NCBI GenBank assembly: GCA_019096195.1
Contig: JAGTXK010000229.1
Location: forward strand, 558,001 to 622,000
Source: Boletus sp. NGJ
Taxonomy: Eukaryota; Basidiomycota; Agaricomycetes; Boletales; Boletaceae
DNA: 64,000 nucleotides
Direction of reading: 5' to 3'
Positions 24,411 to 35,100 of this stretch are shown piece after piece (the first letter of the stretch is position 1; every line of letters begins with the position of its first letter). Under the pieces are notes generated by a model that was given only the letters and a program-made list of their open reading frames with translations, ran no database searches and had not been told where the DNA came from. Both the position numbers and the translations under genes were made by a program.

Positions 24411-25923
24411 ATGGGCCATCACGTCTTTACACGTCAGGAACACGGTATCCCTCTGGACACGGCGGCGATCGTGTCCACCGTGATAGAGGGAATTCTCTAT
24501 GGTGAGCCAAATTGAAACAGCGCTGATGCACGAGAGAGAGATGATAATTGCGCAGGGATTTCTATTATGATGTTCATTTGGACGATATGGACCCTGACGT
24601 ATAGACGGGCGCCTAGTCGGGTCAATAGAGCGATGATCGTAGTTTCGTGTTTGATGCTCTTGTTTAGCACGACGGTACGTAGGGATTTGTGCGTCGCCTA
24701 TCGTGTATCAGGGAGCTCACATGTGGGCAGCACATGATTATCGACATCATTCGGACTTACGAGGGGCTGGTGGAGTACCGAAACACCTTTCAGCCTGATG
24801 GGCCCTTGGGCTTTTTCTCTGACGTTTCCCAATGGAGTTTTGTATACAAGAATTTGGTATACACGCTGCAGACCCTGGTCGGCGATGGGGTAGTGGTGAG
24901 CCCTCACGTCCGATCATCATTCATCACCTCATCATTCAACATCCTGTTCAGATTTATCGATGCTACGTCCTCTGGCGATCATGGTTGATCATCGTCTTGC
25001 CCATCATTTTATGGGCTTCTCTTGGAGGTAGGCACATCCTGCATGCACGCACCCGTGATGCTCAAGCAACGACGAAATGACAAGTGGCTGGGTTCGGGTG
25101 TGTATACTTCGACTCCCAGGCTACTGTCTCCAAAGAGAACGTCTTCGCGCCAACGACAGGGAAGTGGATAACTGCATTCATTTCCGACGCGCTCTTCACC
25201 AACATCTTGATCACATGTGAGAGATACCAATGTTTCTCGAGACGTTCCCACTGATAGCCGCACGGCACCTACTTCTAGCGCTGCTTGCCTACCGGATATG
25301 GAAGTTAGGAAAGCGCATGACGGGAGCGTCGCATGCGACCGCGTTGTGGCCCATCCTACGGATCATACTTGATGCGGGTGTACTCTACTCGGTCTCGCTT
25401 CTGGCATTGCTCATGTGCTTCGTGGCCAAGAATCGGGGACATTTTGTGATGCTTGACTTGGTGCGTCGGTAACACAGCTTGGGGCAGTCATTGAATTGAT
25501 CGTCGTTCTGTGCCCTTGAATCACTTGTACATGTGCGCTTTTTGTCTGGGTCCCGCCCTTGTCCCACTACCGGTTCGTTCCCGTTCCTTGTCGTTTTTCT
25601 CCGCGACCACTGAATAGTTAGTACCCATCGTCTCCATTACGTTCTACATGGTGATTATCCGCACCACTCGCTCTGTTTCCAAAGACGCCGCACAACCATC
25701 TTCGAGTGGATCTGGCCGTCCCGCGCTCCCCGGCATGCCACGTCATAACTGGGATCGTGAGTACCAAATGAGGCGCATGGAAGTGCACATTACACAGTTG
25801 ACGGAAACGAACGAGCGCGATGAGTATGTGAATGGTAACAGGGGACGGGAGAAGGACAGGCAAGCACAGGGGGAAGTGGATGCGAGTCCTCCATCGAAGG
25901 TCCTGGACAGCTTTTCTATTTGA
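24411..25923 (+). CDS. 7TM orphan membrane protein, copy A
   Basis: Intact-looking multi-exon gene for a predicted seven-helix membrane protein. Exon 1 reads MGHHVFTRQEHGIPLDTAAI then VSTVIEGILY. Exon 2 is a membrane helix (ISIMMFIWTIWTLTYRR, then VSCLMLLFSTT). Exon 3 has IIDIIRTYEGLVEYRNTF and VYKNLVYTLQTLVGDGVV, then IYRCYVLWRSWLIIVLPII. The extracellular-like exon VYFDSQATVSKENVF leads to WITAFISDALFTNILIT. The last large exons hold ALLAYRIWKLGKRMTG, IILDAGVLYSVSLLALLMCF and ISITFYMVIIRTT, ending in a charged tail. Intron positions match copies B, C and D. Function unknown; the family is abundant in Agaricomycetes. Confidence 0.8.
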
Positions 25924-26599
25924 TGAGTGCATTAATAATTGTGTATGTACTGATTCTGGCTCCGATTGTACATGCTCTCTTACATTCCCGACTCCCTTGA
26001 TAGTGGGGGAGGGTTTTGTCTGCAAATGGGCCAAGCACCTGCAAACGAGCACTGTCGAATGTGAAAATGTTATATAAACTGTCCATTTGAGGTTTGGTCG
26101 ACATCATGGAGGGTTACAGACTTGGAGTGAATGTTCCATCATTGAATGTGCCTGAAGGTGTGGAATATGAATATGTGTATTCTGATGGCTTTTCTCTGGT
26201 ATCCATCATTAATTTGTCTACAAGTTCATTTGCAAGCAACTTGGTTGTGACTTTTGCCCCCAACCAGAAATGCAGGTGTGGCAATGTCCTGATGAGCTTG
26301 CTAATCATATGTCAACTCTGAAGATAAACAATGGGTGAACAGCCCACCTCATACTTGACTGGGATGTGACACAGGTCAATGTAGATGAACTGGCTGGTCA
26401 ATTGCTGTGACTTCTGATGAAGGTCTTGTTCATTTGCACACAGATGAAGCATGTGGTCACCAACTTAGGTATCTAATGACATGGGAGGGGCATCCCACTG
26501 ACTGCCAAATGATTCCTGTCATGGATTGGCTTGAATTTATCTTTGGACTCCATATGCCATGAGATAAGAACAACAATCAAACATTGGTCATGCATCAGT
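25924..26599. other. AT-richer boundary of the transposon nest, no intact gene
   Basis: After copy A ends, composition becomes AT-richer from about 26080. A short open stretch at 26106-26321 (EGVEYEYVYSDGFSLVSIIN) looks like a decayed transposon piece but I cannot assign it. Confidence 0.4.
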
Positions 26600-27610
26600 G
26601 AATACAGGATTTCATCATAGTGCTCATAGTGCCATAGTAGTTTCATAGATAACTCATAGTGTTCATAGTGTCATAGTATTAAAAGTGTATTCATAGTATT
26701 CATAGTATCATAGTATCATAGCATTTCATAGCATTCATAGTACATTCATAGTAGTCATAGTCATAGTAGTAATTTTAAGTTAATCCCAATCCCAATTCCA
26801 ATTCCAATTCTAATTCTAATCCTAAATCAAAAGTATACAAAAAGTGTAGTCAAAAAGTGTACAAAAAGTGTAGTCAAATATGTAGTCAAATGTTGTACAA
26901 AAAGTGTAGAAAAGAGTGTAGTACAGTGTAGCAAAAATGTGCACCAAATATAGCAAAAGTGTAGCAAACAAAGTGTAGTAAAAAAAGCAAACAAAAGTGT
27001 AGCAGAGTGTAGTACAGTGTAGCAAAGTAAAGTGTACCAAAAGTGTACCAAAAATGCGCACCAAAGTGTAGTAAAAGTGTAGTCATAATGTTTACCAAAA
27101 GTGTAGACCTACACTCAAAAAAAATATCCAAGTCCATTTTCCCACACTCAGTGTTCAAAAAGCGGACATTGTTTGCCAATGTTTGTGCCACCATTCTTAT
27201 ATAAACAAGCCAGACTTCAAAAACTTTCCCACACCCCCTTGTTTTTCAAATTTATCCTTCTCTACTCATTACATGAAGTCAACACTTTACTTTGTAAATC
27301 ATTAGGATTAGAATTAGGATTAGGATTAATAGAATTAATATTTGATTGAATTTGAAATTAGAATTGGCTTGAAATTGGATTAGGATTAGGATTAGGATTG
27401 CTGAGCCACTATGGAAGCACTATGTACTATATACTATGGCATCACTATGACCACTATGAAAGTACTATGAGAATACTATGAGATACTATGAGAATACCAT
27501 GACCACTATGAAAGTACTATGAGAATACTATGACAGACTATGGCCACACTATGAACAAACTATGAAACATTGTCATAGTACTATCAAACCACTATCCAGT
27601 TGGACCATCA
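26600..27610. repeat. Microsatellite-rich inverted arms around an AGTGTAG array
   Basis: The order is symmetrical. CATAGT-type units (26600-26780) are followed by CCAATTCTAATCCTAA-type units (26783-26825), an array of AAAGTGTAGTCAAAAAGTG-like units (26828-27115), and a unique stretch. Then come TTAGGATTAGAATT-type units (27300-27400) and ACTATG-type units (27410-27600). The outer and second arrays are reverse complements of each other across the centre, so the block is one imperfect giant inverted repeat made of simple sequences. Confidence 0.75.
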
Positions 27611-28490
27611 CTATACAGTAAGCACTACAGTATGTTACTATCCAGTACTGTCCAGCACTGGACAGTTAGTCCTGTTTTTACTGATGTAAGATGTAAGTGG
27701 GTGCTTGTATTATAAGATAACCTGCATGTATGCATCTTATGTAATAAGCAGGATGCAAAATATGAATAAGAAACTCCAACACTCCCCCTTAAGTGATGCA
27801 AAGTTCAAGTTTGACAGTGAAATGTTTGGCTCTAATGGAAGGAAGAGCTTTAGTTAAAATATTGGCAACCATGTTGTCTGTTGGGCAATAAATGAGGTGA
27901 AGAGAACCATCAGAAATAGAGAAATGGATAAAATGATAATGAATCCCAATGTGTTTAGTATGTGCATGATAATTACCATTCTTCATAAGGGGAATAGCTA
28001 ACTGGTTGTCATTGTAAAGTATAGTAGATTGTTTGAGCAATCTGAAAACCTCTTTGATAAGACAGCAAAGCCAAAGAGCTTCTTTAGCTGCATGGATTGA
28101 TATGACATATTCAGCTTCAGTTGTGAAGAGGGTAACAAGTTCTTGCTTTTAAGAACTCCAAAGAATCGCCCCTCCATTGATGAGGAAAGCATAGCATAAC
28201 AATGCTTTTGTGAGGCACCATCAGCATTGGTGTTGGCACACCCTATGAGACTTTGAGTTTGCATGCCATATGTTAAAGACCAGGACTTTGTTCCAATAAG
28301 ATGATGATAAACATGTTTGAGTGTGTTCTGGTGTGCTGGTCCAAGGTTTTTGGAAAACTGAGCAATTGTTGACACAATGAAAGCTATGTCTGGCCATGTT
28401 CCAACAGCAAGATATATTAATGGTCCAAGGGCCATGTGAAATGGTACTTGTCACATCAAAGTAGTCTCCAAGGCAGATTTCAGACATTGG
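27380..28490 (-). mobile_element. Ty1/copia LTR retrotransposon remnant (reverse strand)
   Basis: Old fragment of a Ty1/copia element on the reverse strand. It keeps the end of the reverse transcriptase and the RNase H part (YLAVGTWPDIAFIVSTIAQF; HAHTKHIGIHYHFIHFS). A purine tract and a TGTTGGAG sequence near 27783, typical of a copia 3' LTR start, follow. It is clearly broken and lacks its 5' half; the LTR part runs into the microsatellite arms. Confidence 0.75.
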
Positions 28491-28994
28491 GACTTGGAGA
28501 GTTGGACATGTGGGTCCATGGGGATCTGAAACATTTACACTTGATACTCACTATATATTCACCACCTTTCCTATACTCTTGCACTATCTACAAATGATAC
28601 TCTCATCCACCACCAACCAAGCTCCCTTCTTGCTATACCATGCATACACCTAGAGTAGTCCCTCACTATAAACTTCCCCCTACCACAAACACAGGCCCAC
28701 ACCCCTATAAACTACACAAAGGCCCATAGGTAGTACCTGACACAGCGCTCAGTACCCTACACCAAGTACTAATCAAGCCAATACTAGATTAACCTTAGAC
28801 AAGATCTGATCCATCCCCCAATGTGATCTTATTTCAATACCAGATCTTACGATCAATCTATGCAATGCTTTATGTGTTGACCTGTATTAAACTCATTTCA
28901 TGCACAGTCAGAAGCTAGGACCCAAATGGAATTAATTCTACCACTTGCAGTAGTTAGAATATTCCAATACTCTAGGGCCCTATGACCCTTAGTA
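28491..28994. other. AT-rich transposon-nest filler left of the Tc1 element
   Basis: About 500 bp without a recognisable gene. It may belong to the copia element that resumes at about 31150, interrupted by the Tc1-type insertion. Confidence 0.35.
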
Positions 28995-29210
28995 CAGTGG
29001 CTCAAAAAAGTGTCCTAATGTTTGGCTATTTTGCAAAGACTTGACATTTGCAAAAGAACCAAAAGGTATTAGCCCTAACCCTTGCTGGGCCATTGATAGC
29101 CCTAATCCTTGCCCTGAAGATGGGCCCTTAGTCATATAATTTAGTTGTCATGGCACTGAGATATAGCCATATTAAAGTGACATGTTATTGGGACACTTTT
29201 TTGAGCAACA
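28995..29210. repeat. Left long terminal inverted repeat of Tc1 element
   Basis: It begins CAGTGGCTCAAAAAAGTG and matches the reverse complement of the right end, including CAAAGACTTGACATTTGCAA and CCAAAAGGTATTAG. An inner inverted copy of the end motif occurs at about 29190-29209. Confidence 0.85.
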
Positions 29211-29225
29211 TTTCTATTCTTCAAT

Positions 29226-30243
29226 TTAGTACTTTATATGCCCTCCCTTTGCTTTTATCACTGCCTCTAGTCTTCTAGGCATACTCTCTATCAATCCTTG
29301 ACACTCCTCAACCTCTATCTTCCCCCACTCCACTTCAATTCTCTCCCAAAGCTCCCATACTCCTTTTGGTGGTGTTGTATAGCTATTGAGTTTTTTTTTT
29401 GAGGATTTGCCAGAGATGTTCAATGGGATTAAGGTCTGGAGATTGTGCTGGCCAGTCAAGAAGCTTGATCCCTTGAGATTCCAGCCACTCCTTGGCTCTT
29501 TTAGAGGTGTGCTTGGGGTCATTATCTTGTTGAAAGATAATGCTCTCTTCAGGAATTCCAGAATTTTCCATAGAAGGAAGCAGATTATCCTCCAAAATGG
29601 AGACATACTGCTCAGCATTCATCCTCCCTTCAACCTCTGCAAGAATCCCCACTCCACTCCAACTCATGCATCCCCAAACCATCAAGGAACCTCCTCCAAA
29701 CTTTACTGTTCCCTGAACTTCCTTGTCTTGCAAAGACTTTCCTACCAATTTCCATACATACTTCCTTCCATCTGACCCAATCCTGTTGATCTTGGTTTCA
29801 TCTGACCATATAACCCTACTCCAGTCCTCCACAGTCCAATGTTGGTGCTTGAGAGCAAAGGCTAGCCTATGTTGCCCATGCTTCACAGACAAGAGTGGCT
29901 TCTTTTTCTTGACTACAGCCTTGAGAGATGCAGACTTGAGAACATTCCTAACAGTTTGAGCAGAGACAGGAGAAGAGAGAGCAGAATTGATGAGATGGGT
30001 AGCCTGGACAGCATTTTCAACTTTGCTAGAGGTAATACTAGAGATAATTCTCCTTTTATCAGTAGGAGAAAGTTTAGAAGGACATCCTAATTTGATGTTT
30101 TCCTTGCCTGGGTGGATCTCCTTGATAACCCTGGCCACAGTAGACTTCCCCAGACCAGTTTGGAATGATATTTGCCTAGTAGAAAGGCCAGATTCAGAGA
30201 GAAAAAGAATATTGGCTCTAGCAGAGGAGGAAGTGGATTTCAT
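29226..30243 (-). CDS. Tc1-type transposase (DD34E) with one A-tract frameshift
   Basis: Cut-and-paste transposase. The N-terminus has helix-turn-helix DNA-binding sequence (SESGLSTRQISFQTGLGKST) and a second basic segment. The catalytic triad is visible: VIWSDETKI (first D), FQQDNDPKHTSKRAKEWL (second D) and SPDLNPIEHLW (E). I count 34 residues between the second D and E, the DD34E spacing of the Tc1 group. The main frame runs 30243-29383 and ends early. The last 50 or so residues (LNSYTTPPKGVWELWERI to KGGHIKY) continue in the next frame to 29226. The shift falls in a ten-base A tract (T at 29391-29400). It may be a mutation, a sequencing error or slippage, so activity is uncertain. Confidence 0.92.
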
Positions 30244-30377
30244 AATGAAGTAGGGTTGGCTGAATGGTATCTCTGCTCTTTATACCATTTGGAGTTATGT
30301 AAGTGACATAATCAGATAGGGTTGAAGCACAGCATCCATCAGAACCTTATGTTATTTACTAAATGATAGTTGATAAT

Positions 30378-30567
30378 ATCAGGGTCAAATAAGTGTCCCA
30401 ATGACATATCCTTTTAATATGGCTATAACTCAGTACCATGACAACCAACTCACATGACTAAGGGCTCATCTTCGGGGCAAGGATTAGAGCTAATACCTTT
30501 TGGTTCTTTTGCAAATGTCAAGTCTTTGCAAAATAGCCAAACATTGGGACACTTTTTTGAGCCACTG
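30378..30567. repeat. Right long terminal inverted repeat of Tc1 element
   Basis: Ends CACTTTTTTGAGCCACTG. It carries an inner copy of the end motif (AAGTGTCCCAATGACAT, about 30390-30406), giving a double-site layout like the IR/DR ends of some Tc1 elements. Confidence 0.85.
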
Positions 30568-30569
30568 TA

Positions 30570-31149
30570 AGTAACATATTTTGTTAGTGGTTATCCATCT
30601 TTGGAATTGCCATTCTACCTCTCAAATATTGCTTTTAAGTGACCCTTGAGTGTTGTTGGCCTTGATCTTTTCAAGTACCCAAGATAGGTAAGTGACTCAG
30701 GTTGGGTTTCTTCCTGGTCAGTAGCTCATAGGGGGTTTTACTGTCTAGTATATGTGACACAGTGTGGTTCTTAACTCACACAACATATAACAAGTGTTAG
30801 TACTGCTCCCATTCCCCCTTTGGTCATCATCTTGCCTTGTATCACCTCATTGCCACAGCCACAACTGTATAGTTGCACTTACATAATTGTGTTGTATGCA
30901 ATGCATGTTGTCAGGCTTGACACCTCAGTGTTCCCCATATCTATGGCATCACTGAGGTATATCAAGTCTTACTCATCTTATAGCCTTGTACTCACATTAC
31001 CTAGTCATGTCCCATCTAGTTCATACAGGTTATGAGCCCTGAGCTCTGATTGGGCAGAGCTCACCATATCAAAATCTAGACACTTCAGGACCATTATATT
31101 GACTTACATGTCATATATATTTAATATCCATTTAATGCCTTCTAATTCT
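30570..31149. other. AT-rich stretch before the copia gag region
   Basis: About 580 bp without a host gene. A GGTTATGAGCCC motif at about 31028 sits just before the copia gag-like start and may be its primer-binding site. An LTR is therefore expected here, but I cannot show its partner. Confidence 0.35.
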
Positions 31150-31680
31150 AACTTGCAAAAATCATGGAAAAATACAATCACATCTGTGAACTCACAGACA
31201 CTGAGAATTATGCTCAATGGCATTGTCAAATGATGCTAGCTCTAAAAGGTGAACATCTTTGAAACCAGTGGAGCAATGGCACAGATCCTAATGACCTTGC
31301 AGAGATTGCCCTGAGCCAACCAGTTTCTGCAAATCCCACTGCCATTAAAACTGACAAACAAGAAAAGATCTTAGATTGGTTGGCCAAAGACACCCAGGCT
31401 AAGGCACTCATTGACAGGAAGATGTCCATGGTTGTCACAAGTCAATTAAGTGACAGTCAAACAGCCTGTCAACAGTGGGAAATACTTGCCCAGCAGTTCT
31501 CTCACAACAACCTCTTATTGCAATACAAGCTTCAAGCTCAAATATGCATGGAAAAACTCAAGGATGCTGAAGACACCTCTCATTACCTTGGAGTATTTGA
31601 AGACACACATTGCCATTTCATTCAAATGGGTATGACATATTTGAATAACAAGGCAATCTTTAACCTTCTGTAGGATTTGC

Positions 31681-32167
31681 TGTAATAATATGGGAAATTT
31701 TCAAACTTTTCAAACGATCACTTACTTTTCACTTTCTTCAACTCTTCTTCTTCATAAGTCACGTGACTGTGCACGTGACTGTGGAAACACATCACATGAC
31801 AGGTCTAGAACCTATCACGTCATATGACATCATACCTCATGTGATCCACGCCCTCTTTAATTTCCGCTCTTCTCACACAGCCCCATTAATCTCCGTCTTA
31901 CCATACGTAGTAATTTATCACACGCACAGCATGGTCCGTGCGCACTTCTCCTCATGTATATAAACTAGCACTTTGACGACTGGTATCCCCAGTCTAATCC
32001 ACTTGTATCTTCCTCCAATAACCTATTAGCTTCGGCCATCTGGTCGTCGTAGGGTTAGGAATATCCAGGACTAAGACTCTCCCACCTGATTCGTTCAGCC
32101 AGGACTCGTGTAGCCTGCAAAGTAGTTCCGAGCCTTGTGGTTTGTTTTCCGAAAGGGATTCATAACA
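31681..32167 (+). repeat. 5' LTR of the Ty3/gypsy element
   Basis: Begins TGTAATAATATGGG, ends GGGATTCATAACA. A TATA-like GTATATAAAC lies at about 31956. Preceded by the target duplicate TTTGC. Confidence 0.95.
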
Positions 32168-35100
32168 CTTGGATTAGACTGCTATACACAACGCCCGGAC
32201 TCCAGAGCTAAGGAGATATACGCGGGCCCAGCGTTTTAAGGGACATCTGCATAGTATTCACCACTTGACGGTGACGAGAAAAGCACTCGCCGAAACGCTT
32301 GCATATACGCTCGTCCGGCGTCACTAAATAAGGATAACGTTGCTGCCGGGCATAGTGCACTAGCCCCACTTCTCAGGTGGTTGCCGACTTGAGCGTACGC
32401 TGGTTCTACGATAGTGAACCCAGGTTCTCGTGATCACCTGTGACGTCACGAAGTAGCGTTAAGGAGATTTATCTCGCCTTTCTCCCGTGCTACACCTGCT
32501 CTGTAGTAAAGCAGTCATCCTCTCGGTCCCCCATCACCGAGTTGCCCACCATTTTCAACGACCTCTACGTCGACTCCTACGAAGGCGTAGGAACCCCAGA
32601 ACCGGATTGTAAGATATCTGGTAGTAAGGTTCTGAAAGAAGACCGACGCAGGAAAAGGAAAACCTACATCAGAAACCCCGACAAAGTCAGACCTCTTCGC
32701 CCCTCCTCCGCATTCGCACTTTACCGCATTGCCACACTTCCGCTCTTACCTTCGCCCTGTATCTCCTTCTTAAAACCAAACCCCAAATATGGCGCACTCA
32801 TCGACATTGACGATCTCGTCCAAAAGCTCGCCGACCTCACCCAGGAACGCGATAAGGAAAACATCACTATAGAAAATCGCTGATCCCGGGAAATGGGACG
32901 GCACAAGGTCATCCTTCCGCCCTTGGTGGATTAAGCTCCAGTCTCTGGGTTGATGCCCAGAAATGGAAAAACAACAAGATCATGGACATCGCAGTCCTAT
33001 TCCTGTCTCGAAGGAAAAGCGGAATCCTTTCGCACAATTGATCATGGAGCATTACCTCGATGAGGAGTCCACCATCGAGACGGACGCAAACGGGGTCATG
33101 CTGCCGGCAAAAGGAGCCGATGCTTGGCCCACCTGGAATAGGTTACAGGAGCAGATCAAAACCCACTTCTGTATCGACACCTTGGCCCACGAGTCACTAA
33201 GGAAACTCGAGGCCTTGAAACAAAACGGTCACCCTATTGACCTGTTCCTCCAAAAGTTTGAGATCTCTGAGAAAGGAGTCGTACATCGACGATCACCATG
33301 CCGAAGTCCTACTGAAGAAGGCGGTAGACTTCAAAATTTACGAACGATCTCGTCTGAACAGTCCCTGCCCGCAATTTTGACTATGAAGATCTAGTCATCA
33401 ACTATAGAATAATAGGCTCGGGCTTTCGAACAGATCGCAAACGAACGTGGTCCCCCTCAGCGATCTCAACCCCCGCGTTCATCATTCCCTCCTCCCTCGT
33501 GGGCAACCCCCCACATAACTCATATCGCCCTACCTACACGGCAGTAGGTACACAACCGGGTCGCGGCGCGCCCATGGAAATAGGTGTCCAGCAGGCTGGA
33601 CCTTCCAAGGAAACCAGAACCTGCTTCCACTGTGGCAAACCCGGCCATATCAAACCTAACTGCCCCACGAAACCCCTTTCAAACGGACTGGTCGTCCACC
33701 TATGCAACGCCAGATTTGGGACTGGAACCAAGGCTCGTACACAGAGCAAACTCAGGGAGAAAATGAATATCCCTCTTTTTTTAATGAAACCCAATCTCGC
33801 GCATACGCATCTCGACCACTCCCACAACCTCCCGCAGCTACAGCGGCACCAAGTGTAGCAGCAAGGGACCTATGTTTCCGATGAGGCGGAAGCATATTAC
33901 AGAGACAAGTTCGAGGTAGAAGCAAAAGCCCTGAGCTGCACAGGCTTTAAATGGACAGCGCCAATGAGTGCAGAGGGAACTCAGCGGCACGAACTTTCTT
34001 CTTCTTTTTCATCTAATCTTACAACATGTACAAAGTACCGATTTTCCCTATCTCCGATCTCTCTTCTGTACTACGTAAACTATCAATGAAATCTGCGAGG
34101 GCGTCTCAATTGAGCGCGGCACCAGAATTAAGTGTACTTAATTCCCTCGTAAAACAACAAAAAATATCGAATATCTATAAACCCACAAAGGTCATGTTAA
34201 ACCAAGCATCTACGCTTTCCTATGGTGGAGAATTCTCCCTCGAAACCATAGTATCGTGCAACGTTAACGGCCAGTGGTCGTGTTACCGTTTCCAGTCCCT
34301 CCTGGATTCGGGAGCGTCGCATACTTTCATAGATCAGGACTACGTAAAACGTCACGGAATACCTTTTTATACAATCGACAAACCCCATAAAGATACATAA
34401 CGCTGATGGTTCAGAAGGAGCTATCGGACCAATCCGTCACGCGGTAACACTGATGGTGGAAATAGAAGGACACTACGAAGTCATAGATGCTTACATATCT
34501 AAATTAGGAACTCATCATATGATCATCGGGTATGACTGGCTTGTACTCGTCATAACCCTGACATCGATTGGGTAAAACAGACAATTACGTTTCCTCGATG
34601 TACCTCCTACTGTAAAATTATGGGCCTAGGACCCACTTCCTCTTACGAACCACTCCAACTATGTACAATAGAAGAAGGACTAAAAGAAAAAGTTCCATTA
34701 ACTTATCACGAATTTTTAGATGTCTTTTCGGAGAAAGAATCTCAAAGGATGCCTTTACGAAAACACTGGGATCACGCAATCGATCTCAAAGAAGACTTCA
34801 TCCCCAAGAAAGGACGTGTTATTCCCCTTTCGGACATCGAGATGGAAGAAGTCAGAACGTTCATCGAAAAGGAAGTCAAGAAGGGTTACGTCAAACCCTC
34901 CAAATCTCCACAGACATCTCCCGTCTTCTTCATTCCCAAAAAAGACGGCAAAAAACGAATGGTCATGGACTATCGTTATTTAAATGAAGGAACCATCAAA
35001 AACTCCTATCCACTCCCTCTAATACCGCAGTTAATTGATCGACTCAAAAACGCGGATCTATTTACGGCTATGGATCTCCGATGGGGATATAACAATGTCC

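Larger units (their letters stand above)
28995..30567 (-). mobile_element. Tc1-type DNA transposon, near complete
   Basis: 1573-bp element flanked by TA on both sides (28993-28994 and 30568-30569), the Tc1/mariner target duplication. Both ends begin CAGTGGCTCAAAAAAGTG. The inverted repeats are long, about 215 bp left and 190 bp right, and each contains a second internal copy of the GGGACACTTTTTTGAG motif. The left one has an extra duplicated stretch of about 30 bp. One transposase gene lies between them on the reverse strand. The closely matching ends suggest fairly recent insertion. Confidence 0.93.

Noticed and set aside
27300-27400. TTAGGATTAGGATT repeats as possible telomere sequence
   Set aside because: The unit is GGATTA-like rather than TTAGGG, is interrupted, and is internal to a mirrored microsatellite block.
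29386-30253. Forward-strand ORFs opposite the Tc1 transposase
   Set aside because: They are antisense shadows of the transposase frame, with no family resemblance.
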